Numbered from the stretch's first letter, positions 1 to 11,055 are shown. The stretch is 64,000 nt of DNA from Alphaproteobacteria bacterium (GCA_018969015.1 JAGWZE010000010.1:1-64000); one strand, 5' to 3'. Notes: generated from the sequence alone by a model not told the origin. Numbers and translations: made by a program.

Positions 1-220
1 GAGATAGGCGCGCACACCCACACGGGGGCGACCCTGCTCTCGAGGCAGGTTTTCCCGGGTCCTGACCGCAACTCTTCGAGGCGTCACCCTCTCCGAGCCC
101 GTTCACCGATCCGCTGCCCGTTCTCGACGTTCTAGACCGCCCTTTCGCAGCGACGGGAGGAGTATGCGGCGGGATCGTCCGGGTGCGGATTAGTTTTTGG
201 CTATCCCACACGTCTGCGGC
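1..220. other. Gene-free left edge
   Basis: No gene can be supported here. The open frames are short and lack a family signature; one plus-strand frame open from the window edge stops near position 136 and could be the tail of an upstream gene, but nothing identifies it. No tRNA-like or intrinsic-terminator structure was recognised. The region ends at a dispersed palindromic repeat. Confidence 0.4.
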
Positions 221-317
221 GTCATCCTCGGCGCGCCGCAGGCGCGGCGGGGATCCAGGCGTTCGGTGAGGCGGTCTCTGGATCCCCGCCTCGCACGGGG
301 TGCGAGGCGAGGATGAC
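221..317. repeat. Dispersed ~97-bp palindromic repeat, copy 1
   Basis: The element starts with GTCATCCTC and ends with GAGGATGAC, and has an inner inverted pair GGGATCCAG / CTGGATCCC. Copies with the same outer arms and inner GGATCC core lie at 24794-24891 (close match) and 60178-60273 (diverged). All three are intergenic. The architecture is that of REP-like or small non-autonomous palindromic elements; no transposase is linked to any copy. Confidence 0.8.
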
Positions 318-360
318 GGAGAGGTGGGTGGGTGCGTCTCCCCCTCCCCCTCACTCGCCC

Positions 361-1188
361 CTACTCCGCGGGGACGGAGGCCGCGGTGGGGCGGGTGGCG
401 ACGGCGGCGAAGCGGGCGTGGTACTCGGGGTGTTCGGTGCGCATCCAGCGGTCCCACCAGGTGAAGTAGAGGCCGTAATTGCAGCCCGCGTAGGCGTGGT
501 GGAGGTCGTGATGGGTGACGGTCGTCATCCAATCGAACAGCGGCTTGCCGTTCTTGCCCGCGGGGAAGAGTTCGTAGCCGCAATGGCCGAGCACGTTGCG
601 CGCGATCTGGTGCAGCATGAACAGGCCGAACGCCACCCAGGGGATGGGCAACGCCAGCACCAGAGCCGGCGTGAACGCGGCCATCAGCGCGGCCTCGCCG
701 AGATCGAAGCTGTAGGCGGTGAACGGCGTGGGATTGTGCGAGCGGTGATGGCGGCGATGGAAGACGCGGAACAGGCGCGGATCGTGGATCGCCCGGTGCA
801 CCCAGTAGAAATAGGCGTCATGCAGGACGACGCTCACGACGAAGCCGGCGACGATCGGCAGGAGATCGCCTGACATGCGCCAGGTCGCGCCCCAGAGAAG
901 CCCGGCCTTTTCGAGGCCGAACGTGATCAGCGCCACGGTGGAGAACACGGCGACCGAGCGCACCGAACAGGCCAGCTCGATCCAGAGCTGTCGGGCGGGC
1001 GGGCGCGTCGGGCGGATCTTGCGGTGAGCCAGGACGGGCGCGAGGATCACGCAGATGACGAGCCACGCCAGCGGCGCGGCGAACACGTAGCGGCGCAGAT
1101 CGACGACGAAATTCTCGATCCATTGGCCGGCGACGGTGGCGACGAGCGGACCGAGCGCGGCGACGTCGAAGGTGGAAAGATCGGGCAT
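361..1188 (-). CDS. Sterol desaturase / fatty acid hydroxylase family membrane protein
   Basis: A 275-residue integral membrane di-iron enzyme of the fatty acid hydroxylase superfamily, predicted to hydroxylate or desaturate a lipid at the inner membrane. Visible histidine clusters are H123 and HRAIH (131-135), HRRHH (144-148) and HHDLHH (226-231), the pattern that binds the two irons. Hydrophobic segments lie at about 33-55, 75-95, 108-125 and 165-195. It is downstream of an AraC-type membrane regulator on the same strand with a gap of 118 bp, so that regulator is the obvious candidate to control it. The substrate (carotenoid, fatty acid or sterol-like) cannot be read from the sequence. Confidence 0.85.
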   Translation of the reverse strand: MPDLSTFDVAALGPLVATVAGQWIENFVVDLRRYVFAAPLAWLVICVILAPVLAHRKIRPTRPPARQLWIELACSVRSVAVFSTVALITFGLEKAGLLWGATWRMSGDLLPIVAGFVVSVVLHDAYFYWVHRAIHDPRLFRVFHRRHHRSHNPTPFTAYSFDLGEAALMAAFTPALVLALPIPWVAFGLFMLHQIARNVLGHCGYELFPAGKNGKPLFDWMTTVTHHDLHHAYAGCNYGLYFTWWDRWMRTEHPEYHARFAAVATRPTAASVPAE

Positions 1189-1306
1189 GCAGGCCTCCGT
1201 TGCGGATGGCCGTTGGATGCCGAGGCGCGGGGCGGCGCGCTTCCTTGCAGCGAAAAACCCTTGGCGTTTCCGAAATCGGCAAGGGAATTTCGAAATTGGC
1301 GAGCGC

Positions 1307-2341
1307 TCAGCGGCCGTCGAGGGCCCCCTTCCGCCATTCCGTTGGCGTCTGGCCGGTGGCGTCCTTGAACGCGCGGTTGAACGGGCCGAGCGAAGCGTAA
1401 CCGAGATCGAACGCGATCGCCGAAACCGGCTCGCGCGCGCGCGCGGGGTCGGCGAGCGCGGCCTTGGCGGCGGCGATGCGGCGGCCGTTGAGGAAATCGG
1501 CGAAGTTGCGATGGCCGAGGCTGTCGTTGATCAGGCGGCGCAGACGGTGTTCGGGGGCGCCGAGTTCGGCGGCGAGCGCGCCGATGGTGAGGCCCTCGCG
1601 CCGCCAGGCCCCCGCCTCCATCGCCGCCTCGAGCTTGGCGGCGAGCGCGCGATCGGCGGCGGGGACGCGAGCGTCGTCTGCGGGCGCATCGGGAGACCGG
1701 GCGGCGGTGTCGGGCAGAAGGCCGGGCCTCAGCTGGACGAACAGGGCCGAGCCGAGCAGCGACAGTGCGGCGAGCGTGAGCGCCAGGGCGAACATGCCCC
1801 AGCTGCGATCCCCCGTGGCGATCTCGACGATCTCGATGCCGGACTGGGCGATGGCGTAGAGGCAGACGGCGGCGAAGAACGGGGCGCGGACGGAGCGGCG
1901 CGCTTCGACGAGATCGCCGCCGGCGCTTTTCCAGATCGTCCAGAGGATGTGGGCCGTCAGCGCGACCTCGAACAGGTTGTGCGCGAGCCAGATCCCCGCG
2001 GAGGCGGGCCGCGGAGTCAGGGCGCCCATGACGCCCACCAGCGACATGAAGGCGACGGGCGCGAACAGGATCGGGCGCACCCGCGCGTCGGAGAACACCG
2101 TGACGGCGAACAGCCAGAAATAGGCCGTGCCGGCCCAGGCGAGCGTCTGCGCGATCGCGGCGAACGGTTGCACCGGCGGCAGGCCTTCGGGGACGACGAG
2201 GCCGTACCCGGCGACCGACAGCGAGAACAGCCCGCCGACCCAATGCGCTGGCGTGCGCGGCTTTTCCCGCAACACCGCGGCGCCGAGCGTCAGCGCCGCG
2301 CCGACGGCGATCCCGGCGAACAGGATCGAAAGCGCCTCCAC
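1307..2341 (-). CDS. AraC-family regulator with N-terminal membrane domain
   Basis: A 344-residue protein with seven or so hydrophobic segments in residues 1-205 followed by an AraC/XylS double helix-turn-helix at about 235-340, including FDLGYASLGPFNRAFKDATG, the typical second HTH. The layout suggests a membrane-embedded sensor coupled to transcription. The first codon is GTG, 12 bp after the gyrB stop and without a clear ribosome-binding site, so the start is uncertain; it may be translated from gyrB readthrough mRNA. The lipid hydroxylase gene lies directly downstream and is the likely target. The signal sensed is unknown. Confidence 0.85.
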   Translation of the reverse strand: MEALSILFAGIAVGAALTLGAAVLREKPRTPAHWVGGLFSLSVAGYGLVVPEGLPPVQPFAAIAQTLAWAGTAYFWLFAVTVFSDARVRPILFAPVAFMSLVGVMGALTPRPASAGIWLAHNLFEVALTAHILWTIWKSAGGDLVEARRSVRAPFFAAVCLYAIAQSGIEIVEIATGDRSWGMFALALTLAALSLLGSALFVQLRPGLLPDTAARSPDAPADDARVPAADRALAAKLEAAMEAGAWRREGLTIGALAAELGAPEHRLRRLINDSLGHRNFADFLNGRRIAAAKAALADPARAREPVSAIAFDLGYASLGPFNRAFKDATGQTPTEWRKGALDGR

Positions 2342-2353
2342 GGGGACGCGGCC

Positions 2354-4789
<2,436 letters not shown>

Positions 4790-4850
4790 CTAGGCGCAAA
4801 ACGCGGTCGCGTCTCGTTTTTCCGGCCGATTTCGGGGCGCGATGACAGGC

Positions 4851-5768
4851 TCAGGCGGGCCCCGTCCGCTCGCGCACGACCCAAAGGCAGGCGAACACGA
4901 TCGGCATGGCGACGAGGCCGTCCAGCGTGGCGTTGTAGATCAGCCAATGATCGGTCGAGAGGCTGAAGATCGCGGCCAAATCGACCACCGCCACGGCGAG
5001 GCCCGCCACCCCCATCGCGGCCGACGCGCGGGCGGGACGCAGGCGCATGAGCGTTTCCAGATACCCGACCATCCGGACGCCGAGATAACGCCCGCCGAAG
5101 GCCGCGTCGGTCAGGAAAGCGAGCGCCCCGATGCCGCCGATCACCGTGCCGCGGAGCTTCACGGCCAGATCGGACTGGAACGCGAGCGCCGCGCCGGCCG
5201 ACAACAGCGACAGCACGACGCCGAACACCGCGAGACCGCCAAGCAGGTCGACCCGGATGAGGCGCTGGACGCCGAACAGGACGACCGTGACGGCCGCGCC
5301 GGTGACGGCGGCAGTGGTGAGACCGAACTGTTTGGCGAGGACGAAGAACAGCACGCCCATCGCCAGATCGACGGCGATGGAGGGCGTGCGCGCCTTCATG
5401 CGGGCGGCGACGGCGGCGCGCTCCTCCGGCGTCTGGCCGGACTGGGCGGCGATTTTCTTGAGGCCATCGAACTTGCCCCAGGCGCGTTTCGTCGAGCAAT
5501 ACACATCGGCGCCGGCGAGCTGGGCGACACACCCCATCGCCACCCAATCGAGATAGCCGACGGTGACGTCGAGCGGACCTTCGGGCGTATCGACGCGCAG
5601 CGTGTGCGGATCGTAGACCGCGGGATCGGTGGACGGGAGCGTCTTCTCGGCGCTCGGCGTCGTGGCGTCGCCGTCGAAGACGCTGATGCGCACCACCTCC
5701 ACGCCGACTTTCGCCCGCACGCGCCAGGACCGCCCAGCGGCCGCGAAAGCCCATTTGTAGGTGAACAT
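4851..5768 (-). CDS. YciB/IspZ-like membrane protein with soluble N-terminal domain
   Basis: A 305-residue protein. Residues 1-120 look soluble and unrecognised. Residues about 128-300 hold five or six hydrophobic segments resembling the intracellular septation protein A (YciB/IspZ) family, including PSIAVDLAMGVLFFVLAKQF and a basic FGGRYLGVRMV stretch; the match is judged by eye. It begins 11 bp after recF with a purine-rich site before the ATG, so it is probably co-transcribed with dnaN and recF. The N-terminal extension is not part of standard YciB (about 180 residues) and its role is unknown. A function in envelope or division is only an inference from the family. Confidence 0.6.
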   Translation of the reverse strand: MFTYKWAFAAAGRSWRVRAKVGVEVVRISVFDGDATTPSAEKTLPSTDPAVYDPHTLRVDTPEGPLDVTVGYLDWVAMGCVAQLAGADVYCSTKRAWGKFDGLKKIAAQSGQTPEERAAVAARMKARTPSIAVDLAMGVLFFVLAKQFGLTTAAVTGAAVTVVLFGVQRLIRVDLLGGLAVFGVVLSLLSAGAALAFQSDLAVKLRGTVIGGIGALAFLTDAAFGGRYLGVRMVGYLETLMRLRPARASAAMGVAGLAVAVVDLAAIFSLSTDHWLIYNATLDGLVAMPIVFACLWVVRERTGPA

Positions 5769-5779
5769 CGCCTGCCCCC

Positions 5780-6925
5780 TCAGATCGCGTCCGCTGCGCC
5801 GTCGCGCAGCTCGAATTTCTGCGCCCGCAAGCCGAACGCCTCGAACAGCACCGCGTCGGTGCCGGTGAGCCAGGCCTGACCCGGGCCGTCGACCAGCTCG
5901 TCGAACAGCGCCGCACGTCGTGCGGAATCGAGGTGCGCGGCCGCTTCGTCAAGCAACAATATCGCAGGCCCCGCGCCGGGATCGGCGGCGAGCGCGCGCA
6001 CGTGCGCCAGCACGATGCCGAGCAGCAGCGCCTTTTGTTCGCCCGTCGAACACGCAGCCGCGGGCATGTCCTTCGCGGCGTGGCGGACTTCGAGATCGGT
6101 GCGGTGCGGCCCTTCGAGGGCACGGCCCGCGGCGGCGTCGCGCGCGCGGCCGGCGCGCAGGCGGGCGGCGAAGTCGTCCTCGATGTCGGCGCTCGCGGCG
6201 CCGGCGGCGAAGGCGGACTCGAGCGGACCGGTAAGGCCCAGCACCGCTTTCGGGAACGCGCCTTCGGGCCGCGCAGCGATCTCGGCGGCGAGCGCCTTGA
6301 GCGTGCGCGCCCGCACCTGCGCGACGGCTGCTCCGTGTACGGACATTTCCTGCTCGAGCCCGTCGAGCCAGGCGCCGGACGCGCCGCCCTCATCAAGCAG
6401 ACGCTGGCGTTCGCGCAACGCGCGCTCATACGCGGCCGCTGCGGCGCCGTGCTCCGGCGCGAAGGCGAAGGCGAGACGATCGAAAAAGCGGCGGCGATCT
6501 CCCGGCGGCCCGGCGAACAGGCGGTCCATCGCCGGCGTCACCCAGGAGAGGCGCATGAGGCTTGCGGCTTCGGCGGCGGGGGCGGTGCGCCCATCGAGAC
6601 GGGCCGTGCGCTTGTAGCCGCCGTCCGGCGTGCGTTCGGCGGCGACGCCGAGCGTGTGGCGATCGCCATCGAGCACCGCTTCGGCGAACACGACCCAGCC
6701 GCGCGGGCGCGTTTCGGCGCCGGCGGCGCGCGCCATGTCCGCGAGGCCGGCGCCGCGCAGTCCCCTGCCCGGCCCGAGCGCGGAAACGGCTTCGAGCACG
6801 TTGGTCTTGCCGGCGCCGTTGGGGCCGATGAGGCATACGGGCCGATCATCGAGGGCGAGACGGAACTCCGCATGGCTGCGAAAGTCCGTCAGCCGCAGGT
6901 CCGCCAGCCAGAGGCGGGCGCTCAC
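5780..6925 (-). CDS. recF: DNA replication and repair protein RecF
   Basis: RecF ATPase of the RecFOR pathway, which loads RecA at gapped DNA. 381 residues. The N-terminus LADLRLTDFRSHAEF and Walker A GPNGAGKTNVLEA are typical, followed by STGEQKALLLGIVLAH (signature) and PAILLLDEAAAHLD (Walker B). The GTG start at 6925 is chosen because it overlaps the dnaN stop as GTGA and gives the canonical RecF N-terminus; the much longer open frame upstream of it is a shadow of dnaN. The 4-bp overlap implies translational coupling to dnaN. Confidence 0.95.
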   Translation of the reverse strand: MSARLWLADLRLTDFRSHAEFRLALDDRPVCLIGPNGAGKTNVLEAVSALGPGRGLRGAGLADMARAAGAETRPRGWVVFAEAVLDGDRHTLGVAAERTPDGGYKRTARLDGRTAPAAEAASLMRLSWVTPAMDRLFAGPPGDRRRFFDRLAFAFAPEHGAAAAAYERALRERQRLLDEGGASGAWLDGLEQEMSVHGAAVAQVRARTLKALAAEIAARPEGAFPKAVLGLTGPLESAFAAGAASADIEDDFAARLRAGRARDAAAGRALEGPHRTDLEVRHAAKDMPAAACSTGEQKALLLGIVLAHVRALAADPGAGPAILLLDEAAAHLDSARRAALFDELVDGPGQAWLTGTDAVLFEAFGLRAQKFELRDGAADAI

Positions 6926-8040
6926 ACGCGCAGCGGCATCAGCACGTAGAGCGCCTGGCCGTCGGCGGGATCGCGCACGAGCGTGGGCGATCCGGAATCG
7001 GCGAACTCGAACTGCGCCTCGACGCCCTCGATCTGATCGGTGACGTCTTTCAGGAATTTCGAGTTGAAGCCGATTTCCAGCGCGTCGGATTGATAATCCG
7101 CAGGCAGATCTTCGGTCGCGACGCCCTGATCCGGGTTGTTGACGGTGAGCGTCACGCGTTCGGCTTCGAGCGCCAGCTTCACGGAGCGCGAACGCTCCGC
7201 CGAGACGGTGGACACGCGGTCCACGGCCTGCGCGAAGCCGCGATTGTCGACCTTGAGGATGCGCGAGTTCGCCTTCGGGATGACGCGCGCATATTCCGGG
7301 AACGAACCGTCGATCAGCTTGGAGGTGAGCACGGCGTCGGCCACGGCGAAGCGGATTTTCTGCGCCGACACCGCGACTTCGACATCGCCGGTGGCGTCTT
7401 CGAGAAGGCGGCGCAGTTCCTGGATCGTCTTGCGCGGCACGATCACGCCCGGCATGCCAACGGAGCCTTCCGGCGCCGTCGCATCGGCGAGCGCGAGACG
7501 GTGGCCGTCCGTCGCGACCGCGCGCAGCATCGGCTCGCCGTTGACCGCGACGGCGTGGATGAAGATGCCGTTGAGATAGTAGCGCGTCTCTTCCGTGGAG
7601 ATCGCGAACTTCGTCTTGTCGATCAGGCGGGCCAGTTCCGTCGGCGGGATCAGGAACGTGTGGCCGGCGGCGTCGATCGGCATGGACGGGAAATCGCCCG
7701 GCGGCAGCACCGGCAGCTGCAGGCGCGCCTTGCCAGCGGAAACCGCGAGGCGGCTGTCTTCGCCCGAAAGCTCCAGACGCACGGGCTGGCCTTCGGGCAG
7801 ACGGCGGACGAACTCGAACAGGGTGTGGGCCGGGGTCGTCGTCGCGCCGGCGCGATCGATCTGCGCGGGCGCCATCTCGGCGATCTCGATGTCCAGATCC
7901 GTGGCGGTGAGCTTCACCCCGTCGCCGGCGGCGGTCAGCAGCACGTTGGAGAGGATCGGGATGGTGTTGCGCCGCTCGACGACGCTTTGAACGTGACTGA
8001 GCGCCTTGAGCAACGCGCTGCGCTCGATGGACAACCGCAT
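6922..8040 (-). CDS. dnaN: DNA polymerase III beta subunit (sliding clamp)
   Basis: Ring-shaped processivity clamp that tethers DNA polymerase III and other enzymes to DNA. 372 residues, a normal length, beginning MRLSIERSALLKALSHVQS and containing RRNTIPILSNVLL, ATDLDIEI and the C-terminal hydrophobic cleft residues VLMPLRV typical of DnaN. It precedes recF with a 4-bp overlap and lies 402 bp downstream of dnaA, a gap that includes a large hairpin-forming repeat. The gap is long enough for its own promoter. Confidence 0.97.
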   Translation of the reverse strand: MRLSIERSALLKALSHVQSVVERRNTIPILSNVLLTAAGDGVKLTATDLDIEIAEMAPAQIDRAGATTTPAHTLFEFVRRLPEGQPVRLELSGEDSRLAVSAGKARLQLPVLPPGDFPSMPIDAAGHTFLIPPTELARLIDKTKFAISTEETRYYLNGIFIHAVAVNGEPMLRAVATDGHRLALADATAPEGSVGMPGVIVPRKTIQELRRLLEDATGDVEVAVSAQKIRFAVADAVLTSKLIDGSFPEYARVIPKANSRILKVDNRGFAQAVDRVSTVSAERSRSVKLALEAERVTLTVNNPDQGVATEDLPADYQSDALEIGFNSKFLKDVTDQIEGVEAQFEFADSGSPTLVRDPADGQALYVLMPLRV

Positions 8041-8442
8041 GTCGGCTTCCTGCCTTCATGCCCCTTAGGGGCGCCTGGGTCCTCCGGCAGGGAGCCCTGC
8101 CGGCCCCCGCCCGCGAGTCGACGCGTGGCAGGGGGAGCAGGTTAGCGAGAAGTGACGTGCGGGAAAAGGGCGTGTGGCCACGCCGAGCGCCGATTGCTCA
8201 CGGATTTGGTGGTTAATGCGGGCGCTGTTGGTTCACATATGCGCCAAGCGCGCCCGGCACGTGGGCGACACGCCCTTTCGGCCGAGCTGACACCCCTCAT
8301 CCGTCTCGCGAGCTTCGCTCGCGATCCACCTTCTCCCACAAGGGGAGAAGGTCGCCGCAGTGGCCCCTCTCCCCTTGTGGGAGAAGGTGGCGCGGAGCGC
8401 CGGGTGAGGAGTGAACCACCGGCGCTCCGTGCATGCCAGGAC
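8041..8442. other. dnaA-dnaN intergenic region
   Basis: A 402-bp gap without a credible gene. Its dnaA-proximal part is filled by a hairpin-forming repeat (8296-8409). The dnaN-proximal 250 bp should hold a dnaN promoter, with a relatively AT-rich patch near 8195-8240, but no consensus promoter or canonical DnaA box was recognised. Confidence 0.5.
8296..8409. repeat. Large hairpin-forming intergenic repeat
   Basis: Two 26-nt arms (8326-8351 and 8365-8390) are inverted complements with one mismatch, separated by 13 nt, around the core CTTCTCCCACAAGGGGAGAA. An outer pair CCTCATCCG (8296-8304) and CGGGTGAGG (8401-8409) and an inner TCGCGAGC-TTC-GCTCGCGA palindrome surround it. Such TTCTCCC/GGGAGAA palindromes with CCTCATCCG ends are a common interspersed type in alphaproteobacterial genomes. 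It lies just past the dnaA stop and may also end dnaA transcription, though no T-tract follows on the minus strand. Confidence 0.75.
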
Positions 8443-9849
8443 CTAGAGACCGTCGCGGATCGCCTGCTCGATGGCGGCCACGTCCGCGGCGAAGCGGGCG
8501 CAGGTGTCCACCCGCTTGGCGACGCTGTTGCGGGCGTAAAGCACCGTGGTGTGGTCGAAGCCGCCGAAGCGCCGGGCGATGTCCGGCAGGGAGCGCACGG
8601 TCATTTTCGTCGCCAGGAACATGGCGATCTGGCGCGGCTTGGCGATCTCGGCCCGGCGGGTGCGCTCCAGGAGCTCCTGGGGCGTCAGCTGGTGATACTT
8701 GGCCACCGACTTGATGATGTGGTCGACGGTGACCTTCTTTTCCGGGACGAAGCGGTGACGCAGCGCGGCTTCCGCCGTGGCCAGCGTGATCTTCTGCGGC
8801 TCGTCGAGCCAGATCATCAGGAGCTGCTTCACGGCGCCGTCGAGATCGCGGCCGGAGGCCGTGACGCGCGCGGCGACCATGTCCAGCACCGCCGGCTCGG
8901 CGGCGAAGCCCGGATGCATCGCGGCATAGGCCGCGAAGCGCGAGGCGACGATCCGGCTGCGGAGTTCGAAATCGGGATCGCCGATCGCGCAATCCGTGGC
9001 GCCGCGGAGCTGGGTCTTCAGGCGCTCGTCGAAGCCGTCGAGGCCGTTCGGCCCGTGATCCGCGCTGACGACGACCTGCCCGCCATGCGCCATGACGACG
9101 GAGATCGTGTCGAGGAACTCCTCCTCGGTGACGCGCTTGCCGGCGATGCGGTGCACGTCATCCAGGAGGAAGAGGTCGTTCTCGCGAACCAGGGCCTTGA
9201 AGGCGGACATGTCGCGCTTCTTGGCCAGGGCGTCCTGGAACTCCTGGATGAAGATGGGCGCCATCATGTAGCGGACGCGGCGGCCCGGCGTGAGCACGCT
9301 GGCCTCGGCGCTGATGGCGGTGAGAAGGTGGGTTTTGCCGACGCCCGGCGAGCCGTGGAACAGGATCAGCGGGAAGGCGCTGGCCTGATTGGCGGCGACC
9401 GCGCGGGCCATCGTGTAGGCGGCCTTGTTGGACGGCCCGACACAGAAGCTGTCGAACGACAGCGCCGCGGCCGGGGCTTCCGGTTCGGCGTTGGGCGCGC
9501 CCGGGAACGGGACGACGTTGACGCCCTGCTGAACCAGCGCGCGTGCGCCCTCCGGGAGATCACCCGCGCTGACGATCATGGCGCGGGCGTCGTCGCCCAG
9601 CGTTTCCACGAGCACGGAGTCGATCAGGTGCGCCGCATCCTGTTGCACCCGATCGCGAACGATGGTGCGCGGCACGACGAACACATAGCAGCCATCGACC
9701 CGGCCGATCAGCCGGAGGTCCTTGTACCAGGCCGCAAACTCCTGCGGCGCAAAGGTGGATTTAAGGTGCTTATGTACCGCGGATTCCACTGCAACGTGGA
9801 CGCGCGGCTCCATCGCCTCAACAGAGGCGAAAACATCGCTATGGCGCAT
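8443..9849 (-). CDS. dnaA: Chromosomal replication initiator DnaA (divergent)
   Basis: AAA+ initiator that binds and melts oriC. 468 residues with a short domain I, linker, AAA+ core and C-terminal DNA-binding domain. Walker A is GSPGVGKT (166-173) and Walker B LFLLDD (226-231). The box VII segment reads DERLKTQLRG, so the position of the E. coli arginine finger R285 is Gln280; R276 matches R281. Sensor 1 reads SADH rather than SADR. The DNA-binding signature reads GGFDHTTV (429-436) instead of GGRDHTTV. A GAGGGGG ribosome-binding site precedes the ATG. Position between rpsT and dnaN is canonical, so identity is firm despite these substitutions. Confidence 0.95.
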   Translation of the reverse strand: MRHSDVFASVEAMEPRVHVAVESAVHKHLKSTFAPQEFAAWYKDLRLIGRVDGCYVFVVPRTIVRDRVQQDAAHLIDSVLVETLGDDARAMIVSAGDLPEGARALVQQGVNVVPFPGAPNAEPEAPAAALSFDSFCVGPSNKAAYTMARAVAANQASAFPLILFHGSPGVGKTHLLTAISAEASVLTPGRRVRYMMAPIFIQEFQDALAKKRDMSAFKALVRENDLFLLDDVHRIAGKRVTEEEFLDTISVVMAHGGQVVVSADHGPNGLDGFDERLKTQLRGATDCAIGDPDFELRSRIVASRFAAYAAMHPGFAAEPAVLDMVAARVTASGRDLDGAVKQLLMIWLDEPQKITLATAEAALRHRFVPEKKVTVDHIIKSVAKYHQLTPQELLERTRRAEIAKPRQIAMFLATKMTVRSLPDIARRFGGFDHTTVLYARNSVAKRVDTCARFAADVAAIEQAIRDGL

Positions 9850-10193
9850 AAAGCCCCCTCGCCGTTTCGCAACCTAATAGGTGCCAGCCCCACTGGCGTG
9901 CCAAACAGACTCCTCCCGTAGCGTGCGACGCGTGCGCGCCGCCGCCCCACGACTTAAGCCGTCGTTTTGCGGGGAACCGGACCGAAATCCGTCTGACTTG
10001 GTAACTTTGGATTCATCTCTTGGACGCGTCAACGCCTTTCGAGGGCCAGATTGGGGTTGTGACAGCACGGTTAATCACAGGGCGTTGGAAAATCAGAGAT
10101 TTAGCCATTCCAACAAAATGACGTTGATTTCTAACGGTTTTTTCGTGGCATTTCTGCAACAACCATTTGACGATCAGATGAAAACAACAAAAA
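9850..10193 (-). promoter_or_regulatory. dnaA leader / upstream region
   Basis: A 344-bp stretch between the dnaA start and the rpsT terminator with no gene. It must hold the dnaA promoter. It contains one weak DnaA-box-like sequence, TTAATCACA (10071-10079, one mismatch to TTATNCACA), one GANTC site (GATTC near 10010) of the kind methylated by CcrM, an inverted repeat GTTGGAA/TTCCAAC (10084-10090, 10108-10114), and an AT-rich patch at about 10085-10195. No cluster of canonical DnaA boxes is present, so an oriC is not claimed. Confidence 0.45.
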
Positions 10194-10219
10194 ACGCCTC
10201 GCCGTTTCCGGCGAGGCGT
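10194..10219 (-). terminator. Rho-independent terminator of rpsT
   Basis: A perfect 10-bp stem, ACGCCTCGCC / GGCGAGGCGT, with loop GTTTCC. Read on the minus strand it is followed immediately by TTTTTTGTTGTTTT (complement of 10181-10193), a classical intrinsic terminator 46 bp past the rpsT stop. It separates rpsT transcription from dnaA. Confidence 0.9.
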
Positions 10220-10265
10220 GCATCAGCGTTCATCCTCGGCGCGGACACCGCGCCAAGGCGGAATT

Positions 10266-10535
10266 TCAGGCGTTTTGGAGCTTCTTCACGCGCTGCGTGA
10301 GGCGCGAAACCTTCCGCGAGCCGGTGTTCTTCGCGAACACGCCCTTGGTGACCGCCCGCATGGTTTCCGATTCGGCCGCCTTCAGCGCCGCCTGGGCCGC
10401 CGCCGCGTCCCCCTTCTCGAGGGCTTCCTCCACCGTGCGCCAGAACGTGCGCACGCGCGAGCGGCGCGCCTTGTTCACTTCGGTGCGGCGGGCGATCTTG
10501 CGGATCGCTTTCTTCGCGGACGACGTATTCGCCAT
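10266..10535 (-). CDS. rpsT: 30S ribosomal protein S20
   Basis: Small-subunit ribosomal protein binding 16S rRNA. 89 residues, highly basic, with the family N-terminus [20 protein letters not shown] and the C-terminal [11 protein letters not shown] segment. It lies upstream of dnaA on the same strand, the usual alphaproteobacterial arrangement, and is followed by a strong intrinsic terminator. Confidence 0.97.
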   Translation of the reverse strand: MANTSSAKKAIRKIARRTEVNKARRSRVRTFWRTVEEALEKGDAAAAQAALKAAESETMRAVTKGVFAKNTGSRKVSRLTQRVKKLQNA

Positions 10536-10656
10536 TCGATCACATCCAGGGCGCCACGGGCGCCGGCAAAAGAGAAGCGGTGCGTATACGCAGGTCGGCC
10601 GGTTCCGTCAATGAACGTTTCGCCGCTCGGGGGCGCGTCGGGCCGCCGCGAAGCGT

Positions 10657-11055
10657 CTACTCCGTGGGCGACGGCGGCGGGCGGACGATCACGCGCACGC
10701 GCAGCGTGGCGCCGGTCGCGGTCGCCTCGGTTTCGAGCGTGAGCGTCTCGCGGCCACGCAGAAGAAGGGCGCGGGTGGGCTCCGCTTCGGCGAGGCTCCA
10801 GCCAAGCCCCTTCAGGGCGGCGACGATCCAGGCGCGGGCGGCTTCGGACGAGCCCGGCCCCTCGGCGACGGCGACGAGGATCCGGCCAGGCTCGCCCTCG
10901 AACGCGGTGGCGAGGGCCGTGCGCTCGGAAAAGCCCGGCGGCAGCGGGACGTCGTCCAGCGTGGTGAAGAAGGCTGCGGCGCGGGCGGGCGGGGCGCCGC
11001 CGACGGCGGCCAGCGCCATAAACAGCGTCGCGACGAGGAGACGGAGCCGAGCCAT
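10657..11055 (-). CDS. Hypothetical exported protein
   Basis: A 132-residue protein with a signal peptide (MARLRLLVATLFMALAAVGG, cleavage likely near PARA-AAF). The mature part is about 105 residues, without cysteines or a motif I recognise, and probably an alpha/beta fold with repeated short beta strands (RILVAVAEG, TLTLETEA, TLRVRVIV). It is upstream of rpsT on the same strand with a 121-bp gap. Predicted periplasmic; no function is assigned. Confidence 0.65.
   Translation of the reverse strand: MARLRLLVATLFMALAAVGGAPPARAAAFFTTLDDVPLPPGFSERTALATAFEGEPGRILVAVAEGPGSSEAARAWIVAALKGLGWSLAEAEPTRALLLRGRETLTLETEATATGATLRVRVIVRPPPSPTE

Noticed and set aside
221-317. tRNA or structured RNA gene
   Set aside because: The palindrome has two more copies elsewhere and lacks tRNA arms and a T-loop sequence.
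8152-9921. A 589-residue plus-strand frame across dnaA
   Set aside because: Antisense to dnaA, and it runs through the palindromic repeat.
9850-10193. oriC at the dnaA leader
   Set aside because: Only one imperfect DnaA box and no clear duplex-unwinding array; in several Alphaproteobacteria the origin is not next to dnaA, so the claim was not made.
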